Source: DASVCS01 sp036381495
Lineage (GTDB): Bacteria; Gemmatimonadota; Gemmatimonadetes; Longimicrobiales; RSA9
Assembly (NCBI GenBank): GCA_036381495.1
Contig: DASVCS010000169.1
Location: forward strand, 1-9,687
Length of the DNA stretch: 9,687 nucleotides
Reading direction: 5' to 3'
The position numbers were made by a program, and so were the translations under genes. Below are positions 6,217-9,687 of the stretch, in pieces. Under the pieces are notes generated by a model. It was not told the DNA's origin, ran no database searches, and saw only the letters and a program-made list of their open reading frames with translations. Every line of letters begins with the position of its first letter. Within the stretch, counting starts at the first letter, position 1.

Positions 6217-6393
6217 CTAGAAGTCGCAGACGAGCTTGGCCACGGCCTTGCAGCCACTGACGTCGCACTCGACGCCGACCTCGACGTGACAATCGGCGGC
6301 CGCGACGGCCCTCGACCGCTGCAACAGCCCGGAGAAGCCGAGCAGCCCCATGCTGAGCAGCGAACTGATCGCAAAGCGCTTGAGCGTGGTCAT
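6217..6393 (-). CDS. Small secreted cysteine-rich peptide (58 residues), possible precursor peptide
   Basis: This encodes 58 residues. Residues 1-33 form a signal peptide: MTTLKRF, the hydrophobic core AISSLLSMGLLGFSGLL, then QRSRAVAAAD with a good Ala-X-Ala cleavage site. The predicted mature part is about 25 residues, starting near DCHVEVG and ending KLVCDF. It has four cysteines (35, 43, 48, 56) spaced C-x7-C-x4-C-x7-C, enough for two disulfides, and is mildly acidic. The ATG at 6393 is preceded by a run of seven G (6400-6406), a possible strong ribosome binding site 6 bases upstream; an upstream in-frame ATG at 6489 would place 32 non-signal residues before the signal peptide and is rejected. 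It lies upstream of a redoxin and a 6-bladed propeller gene on the same strand. I do not recognise the family. The layout recalls the Bacteroidota NVEALA peptides, though that motif itself is absent. Reality of the gene is likely; function is unknown. Confidence 0.7.
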   Translation of the reverse strand: MTTLKRFAISSLLSMGLLGFSGLLQRSRAVAAADCHVEVGVECDVSGCKAVAKLVCDF

Positions 6394-6592
6394 GCTACCC
6401 CCCCTGATGAAGTGGACAGGTCGTTGCGCGCTGCACTCGTGCGGATACGGGAAATGGGGTGTGCAACGCGTGCATGAGTGTGCCGGCACGCTCTACGATT
6501 GCTCGCGGCACATCCGGGCGCAATGCACAAATCGGATCGGATCGGTCACAAACTCCGTCACGACGCGCGGCGCGGATCGGAGGAGCGTGAGT
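6394..6592. other. Upstream region of the peptide gene, no gene seen
   Basis: This is the leader and promoter region of the peptide gene on the minus strand. Besides the G-run at 6400-6406, it holds the palindrome TGCCGGCA near 6481-6488 and a triple tandem ATCGG near 6532-6546. I found no pair of -35 and -10 hexamers with acceptable spacing, so the promoter is not placed. Confidence 0.4.
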
Positions 6593-6632
6593 GCGGCGCT
6601 GCCGCGCAGAAACGTGACTGCGGCAGCGCCGC
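6593..6632 (-). terminator. 13-bp GC-rich hairpin after the M20 peptidase gene
   Basis: GCGGCGCTGCCGC (6593-6605) pairs exactly with GCGGCAGCGCCGC (6620-6632) around a 14-base loop. It begins 39 bases downstream of the M20 gene stop and separates that gene from the peptide gene on the same strand. It lacks a T-run, like the other hairpins in the window, so termination would be of the T-poor or Rho-assisted kind. The pairing is seen directly; the role is inferred from position. Confidence 0.5.
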
Positions 6633-6671
6633 GTGCGGTGTGAACGGCCGCGGGATCGGGCGGCCTGCCGT

Positions 6672-8018
6672 TCAGGGCGCCCCCGCGCCCTCCCCGCCCC
6701 GCGTCAGCCGGTAGATCAGCAGCGCCGCGCGCTTCGTCGCCTTGGGCAGCGATTCGAGATCGAGCGTCTCGTCCGGCGTGTGCGAGCCGGAGCCGTACGG
6801 GCCCAGCCCGTCGATGCCGTCCACGTACGGCGCAACGAATGAGATGTCGGCGGCGCCGCGGCGGCCGGGGTCGAACGGCTCGATCGCGCCGTAGCCCAGG
6901 TCGCGGCTGACCTGGTCGAAGACGCGCAGGACCGCGCGGTTCCCCTCCGTCGGCGGCATCGACGGGTAACCGTCGGTGAAGGTGATCTCGGCGGAGGTCT
7001 GCGGGAGGTGGCGGGCGACGATGGCGCGCATCTTCGCGCGCGTCCGCTCGAGCTGCTCGTCGGAGATCGTGCGGATGTCGCCGCTCACGACCACGCTCTG
7101 CGCCACGACGTTCGTCTTGCCGAACGCGGTGCCGCGCTTCTCCGCGTCGTCGTACGTGACGTCCGTCCCGCCCAGGATGACGCCGGGGTTGAACGTCAGG
7201 TACTCCTCGCCGCGGAGCTCGTCGTAGAACGCGTTCAGGATGCGGGCGGCCTCGTAGATCGCGCCCGCGCCGACGCCACGGCTGAACACGCCCGACGAAT
7301 GCGCGCGCTCGCCGGTGACGCGCAGCGTCCACGCAGTCGAGCTGCGGCGCGCGATGACGCCGTACTCGGTGTCGCGGCTGCGGGAGCCGCTCTCGAAGCC
7401 GAGTGCGATGTCGCTCTGCTTGCCCGCCTCGATCAGCGCGCGGCGCGCAACGCTCAGCGGCAGGCCGGGACTCTCCTCATCGCCGGTGAACACCACGCGG
7501 ATCGTCGTCCCCTCGAGTGCGCCAGCCTGGTGCAGCGCTTCGAGCGCCTGCACGATGACGACGTCGCCGCCCTTCATGTCCACGACGCCCGGCCCGCGGG
7601 CGATGCCATCACCCATCGTGAAGCGCCCGGCCGGGCCCTCTTCGTCGAACACGGTGTCCAGGTGGCCGATCAGCAGGAGTCGCTTCCCCCGCGTCCCCGT
7701 CCGCTCTGCGACCAGGTGGCCGGCGCGCCGGAGCGAGTCCGGCAGGTCGACCCAGCGGGTCTCGAAGCCGAGCGGCTCGAGTTCGGCGGCGAGCAGCTCG
7801 GCGACGCGCCGGATCCCCTCGGGGTTCATGGTCCCGCTGTTCACGTTGACCAGCCGCTCGAGCAGCGCGAGCGCATCATCGCCGTGGGCATCCACGTACT
7901 CGACGATGCGCTGTTCCTCGGGCGAGAGCTGCTGTGCGCGGACCGCGGAAGGCACCGCCGGGAGCAGGAGACAGAATGCCGTGAACGCCAAAGCCTTGGG
8001 GGCGATACGTGAGGTCAT
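6672..8018 (-). CDS. Secreted M20 family metallopeptidase (carboxypeptidase G2-like)
   Basis: This encodes 448 residues. Residues 1-29 are a signal peptide (MTSRIAPKALAFTAFCLLL ... VRAQQ), so the enzyme is exported. The M20/ArgE/carboxypeptidase G2 fold follows with all metal-site motifs in place: LLLIGHLDTVF (H119, catalytic D121), GPGVVDMKGG (bridging D148), VFTGDEES (catalytic E181, ligand E182), GFESG (E209) and YGSGSHTPDE (H413). The dimerisation domain sits between about residues 221 and 335. The length is normal for the family, which uses two zinc ions to hydrolyse C-terminal or small amide bonds in peptides, folates or acyl amino acids; the substrate here is not known. The ATG at 8018 has GGAG 7 bases upstream and starts the signal peptide; the frame stays open to 8495, but that stretch is low-complexity and non-coding. 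It may work with the nearby exported hydrolases in peptide scavenging, which is inference. Confidence 0.93.
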   Translation of the reverse strand: MTSRIAPKALAFTAFCLLLPAVPSAVRAQQLSPEEQRIVEYVDAHGDDALALLERLVNVNSGTMNPEGIRRVAELLAAELEPLGFETRWVDLPDSLRRAGHLVAERTGTRGKRLLLIGHLDTVFDEEGPAGRFTMGDGIARGPGVVDMKGGDVVIVQALEALHQAGALEGTTIRVVFTGDEESPGLPLSVARRALIEAGKQSDIALGFESGSRSRDTEYGVIARRSSTAWTLRVTGERAHSSGVFSRGVGAGAIYEAARILNAFYDELRGEEYLTFNPGVILGGTDVTYDDAEKRGTAFGKTNVVAQSVVVSGDIRTISDEQLERTRAKMRAIVARHLPQTSAEITFTDGYPSMPPTEGNRAVLRVFDQVSRDLGYGAIEPFDPGRRGAADISFVAPYVDGIDGLGPYGSGSHTPDETLDLESLPKATKRAALLIYRLTRGGEGAGAP

Positions 8019-8160
8019 GGACGATCTCCGGACTTCGGGTACGCGGCGTCGTGTGCCACCGGATCCACGCCGACGCCGGCCGGCGCGCCTCGGACCGCGG
8101 CGTTCGCCCGGCCCGCAATTGCCGCGGCCGGCAGCGCGACCGAGGGGACCCGGGTGCGTA

Positions 8161-8189
8161 GGAATACGGCCGGGACGCGGGCGAGGCAA
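8161..8189 (-). promoter_or_regulatory. Weak candidate promoter for the M20 peptidase gene
   Basis: On the minus strand, TTGCCT (8184-8189) and TATTCC (8161-8166) are spaced by 17 bases. The -35 matches 4 of 6 and the -10 only 3 of 6 consensus positions. The leader would be about 135 bases long. The call rests on spacing and location between divergent genes only. Confidence 0.22.
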
Positions 8190-8241
8190 GGCGGGCGGGC
8201 GCGGTCGCCGCGCCGACGGCCCCGCCTGCCCGCGCCCACGA

Positions 8242-8334
8242 GCGCGCGCACGCGCACGACGACGCGCACAACCACGAGCACGACCACAAGCACCCGCACC
8301 CGCACGCACGCGCACGCGCACGCGCACGCGCACG
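8242..8334. repeat. CGCACG tandem repeat with alternating purine-pyrimidine tracts
   Basis: Four perfect tandem copies of CGCACG fill 8311-8334, with a further copy at 8301-8306 set off by 4 bases. Positions 8301-8334 alternate pyrimidine and purine without a break for 34 bases, and 8242-8258 do so for 17. Between them lie degenerate CACGAC and CACAAG units. Such GC/CA alternation can form left-handed Z-DNA under negative supercoiling, as expected between divergent promoters. The repeat may also vary in copy number by slippage. The pattern is read directly; a role is inferred. Confidence 0.65.
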
Positions 8335-8499
8335 ACCGTGCGGAACCCCGCGCGCCGGGATCGGGTTCGGAAACGGAGTTTGCCAGACCCCGACGCCGTT
8401 CGATCCCGATCCCGATGTCGGGCAACGGTGGTCGAGCGCGGGAGGGAAGCCGGAGCGCCGAACGGTTCGGGCGCCCTGTGTACCGGCGCAGTCACGCTC

Positions 8500-8527
8500 T
8501 TGCGTGCCCCCTGAATCGGCCTAGCTT
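8500..8527 (+). promoter_or_regulatory. Candidate promoter giving a leaderless PIG-L mRNA
   Basis: TTGCGT (8500-8505) and TAGCTT (8522-8527) are spaced by 16 bases. A start site 7 bases beyond the -10 falls at about 8534, the A of the ATG itself. The gene has no Shine-Dalgarno sequence, which fits leaderless translation. Confidence 0.4.
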
Positions 8528-8533
8528 CACCGT

Positions 8534-9687
8534 ATGAACATGAATCCGAAGATTCCCACGTTGCTCTGCGTCGCGGCGGTCCTCGCCGGGGCGCCGGCCG
8601 CGAGCGCGCAGGTCGCGTCGACGGAGTACGACGGCGCCGCGGCGCTCGGCCTCGCGCTGCGCCGGCTCGGCCCGACGCAGCGGGTGCTCATGATCGCCGC
8701 GCACCCGGATGACGAGAACACGTCCGTCCTCAGCACGCTCGCGCTGGGCCACGGCGCGGACGTCGCCTACCTGGCGCTGACGCGCGGCGATGGCGGCCAG
8801 AACGCGATCGGCCCGGAACTCCAGGAGGCGATCGGGCTGATCCGCTCGGAAGAGCTGCTCGCCGCGCGGCGGCTGGACGGCGCACGTCAGTTCTTCACGC
8901 GCGCCTACGACTACGGCTTCTCGAAGAGCGCGGCGGAGGCGTTCCAGCACTGGCCGAAGGACTCGGTGCTCGCCGATGTGGTCGCGGTGATCCGGCGCTT
9001 CCGCCCGGACATCGTCGTCTCGGTCTTCACGGGCACGCCGCGCGACGGCCACGGCCAGCACCAGGCGGCCGGGATCCTGGCGCGCGAGGCGTTCACGGCG
9101 GCCGGTGATCCGTCGCGGTTCCCGGCGCAGATCGCGCACGGGTTGCGGCCGCATCGGCCCGCCAAGCTGTACCAGTCGCTCTGGCGCGGCACGCCGGCCG
9201 GTGCCGTCCCGCTCGAGACCGGCACGTACGACCCGCTGCTCGGCCGTTCGTACCACCAGATCGCCATGGCGAGCCGGAGCCGGCACCGTTCGCAGCAGAT
9301 GGGGCGCACGTACCCGCCCGGCCCGCAGCAGGTCGCGCTCAACCGGGTGGACGTGGAGGCGCCCGGCGAGGCGTCGATCTTCGCCGGCGTGGACACCACG
9401 CTGTCGGCGCGCGCTCGGTCGCTCGGTGCGGCGCCGGACCTCCTGCGGACGCTCGAAGCCTACGATGCGGCGGTCGCGCGCGCCCGGGGCGGGTTCAACC
9501 CGCTCGAGCCCGGCGCGATCGTGCCGGACCTCGCCGAGGCACTCGAACTCGTGGACCGCGCCGCGGCAGCGCTCGCCGGCCGTGACGGCGACGCAGCCAC
9601 CGAACTGCGCTTCCACGTCGAGGCGGAGCGCGCCGATGTCCGCGCCGCGCTCGCACTCGCCGCCGGCGTGGTCGTGGGCGCCGTCGC
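8534..9687 (+). CDS. Secreted PIG-L deacetylase-family protein, N-terminal part (cut by window edge)
   Basis: The first 384 residues are present and the frame runs off the window. Residues 1-26 are a signal peptide (MNMNPKIPTLLCVAAVLAG, then APAASAQ), so it is exported. The PIG-L/LmbE domain covers about 45-255. It has VLMIAAHPDDEN (H57, D60, E61), LALTRGDGGQN, IGLIRSEELLAARRLDGA, FRPDIVVSVF, and DGHGQHQAAG with H173 and H176. The AHPDDE motif and the later His are the zinc ligands of this fold, whose members remove N-acetyl groups from amino sugars. The sequence past residue 260 is not part of the core, so this is a long multi-domain member whose C-terminus lies outside the window. The acceptor sugar is unknown. 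There is no ribosome binding site; ATG 8534 fits the leaderless promoter, and an in-frame ATG at 8540 is an alternative. Confidence 0.92.
   Translation, partial: MNMNPKIPTLLCVAAVLAGAPAASAQVASTEYDGAAALGLALRRLGPTQRVLMIAAHPDDENTSVLSTLALGHGADVAYLALTRGDGGQNAIGPELQEAIGLIRSEELLAARRLDGARQFFTRAYDYGFSKSAAEAFQHWPKDSVLADVVAVIRRFRPDIVVSVFTGTPRDGHGQHQAAGILAREAFTAAGDPSRFPAQIAHGLRPHRPAKLYQSLWRGTPAGAVPLETGTYDPLLGRSYHQIAMASRSRHRSQQMGRTYPPGPQQVALNRVDVEAPGEASIFAGVDTTLSARARSLGAAPDLLRTLEAYDAAVARARGGFNPLEPGAIVPDLAEALELVDRAAAALAGRDGDAATELRFHVEAERADVRAALALAAGVVVGAV

Larger units (their letters stand above)
8019..8533. other. Divergent intergenic region with low-complexity sequence
   Basis: This is the 515-base spacer between the divergent M20 and PIG-L genes. 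It is very GC-rich and carries the alternating purine-pyrimidine repeat at 8242-8334 and candidate promoters toward each gene. Open frames across it give strings such as VRVRVRVRAGAG (minus) or HAHAHAHAHD (plus), produced by the repeat rather than by a gene. No RNA gene is recognised. Confidence 0.55.

Noticed and set aside
6394..6489. Longer start for the peptide gene at 6489, with CTRC and CSAQ cysteines
   Set aside because: The 32 added residues precede a clear signal peptide, and the G-run binding site sits just before ATG 6393.
6531..6546. ATCGG triple repeat considered as an iteron or regulator site
   Set aside because: It is only three short units with no further copies nearby and no linked replication or regulator gene.
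8019..8495. N-terminal extension of the M20 peptidase
   Set aside because: The frame is open, but the extra 159 residues are repeat-derived Arg/Val/Ala strings and would bury the signal peptide. ATG 8018 has a ribosome binding site.
7315..8514. Plus-strand open frame of 399 codons
   Set aside because: It is antisense to the M20 peptidase and continues into the low-complexity spacer; serine/arginine-rich with no domain.
8154..8537. Plus-strand ORF with a His-Ala repeat, considered as a metal-binding peptide
   Set aside because: The His-Ala run is simply the CGCACG repeat translated; there is no ribosome binding site and no signal peptide.
1..9687. CRISPR array, tRNA/rRNA, insertion sequence ends
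   Set aside because: Looked for regularly spaced repeats, cloverleaf-like segments and transposase motifs on both strands and saw none by eye; an exhaustive search was not possible.

Overview
The window is a high-GC bacterial chromosome segment, most likely from Gemmatimonadota. That assignment is inference: it rests on the GC-rich codon use and on the mix of genes, namely a tricorn-type protease, a secreted M20 peptidase, a secreted PIG-L-type deacetylase, a 6-bladed beta-propeller protein and signal peptides that end in A-Q. No RNA gene, CRISPR array, transposase or phage gene is visible.

Layout. (1) Positions 1-587, minus strand: N-terminus of a secreted tricorn/S41-type protease, cut by the window edge. 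(2) 588-1038: divergent intergenic region with a candidate promoter, a 10-bp hairpin and an ambiguous, possibly degenerate ORF. (3) 1039-3020, plus strand: a secreted HEAT-repeat-like protein, then a YdjM-family membrane metal-dependent hydrolase. (4) 3021-3586: gene-poor, with a short AT-rich promoter-like patch. (5) 3587-4297, plus strand: a protein with an AraC-type DNA-binding domain whose stop codon overlaps the stop of the convergent gene. (6) 6393 down to 4292, minus strand: a three-gene set made of a 58-residue secreted four-cysteine peptide, a perfect 21-bp stem-loop, a membrane-anchored TlpA/thioredoxin-like protein with a CGHC motif, and a secreted 6-bladed beta-propeller protein. 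(7) 8018 down to 6672, minus strand: a secreted M20 metallopeptidase. (8) 8019-8533: divergent spacer with an alternating purine-pyrimidine repeat. (9) 8534-9687, plus strand: a secreted PIG-L deacetylase-family protein, cut by the window edge, with a promoter placed so that its mRNA would be leaderless.

The strongest candidate for something undescribed is the peptide, redoxin and propeller set with the neighbouring AraC-type regulator. It resembles in outline the Bacteroidota loci where short NVEALA-type secreted peptides sit near 6-bladed propeller proteins. A working model is that a cysteine-rich peptide is exported at high level, its thiols are handled outside the cytoplasmic membrane by the redoxin, and the propeller binds or presents it. 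The stem-loop just after the peptide gene would set a high peptide-to-partner ratio. Every step of this model is inference from gene content and order.
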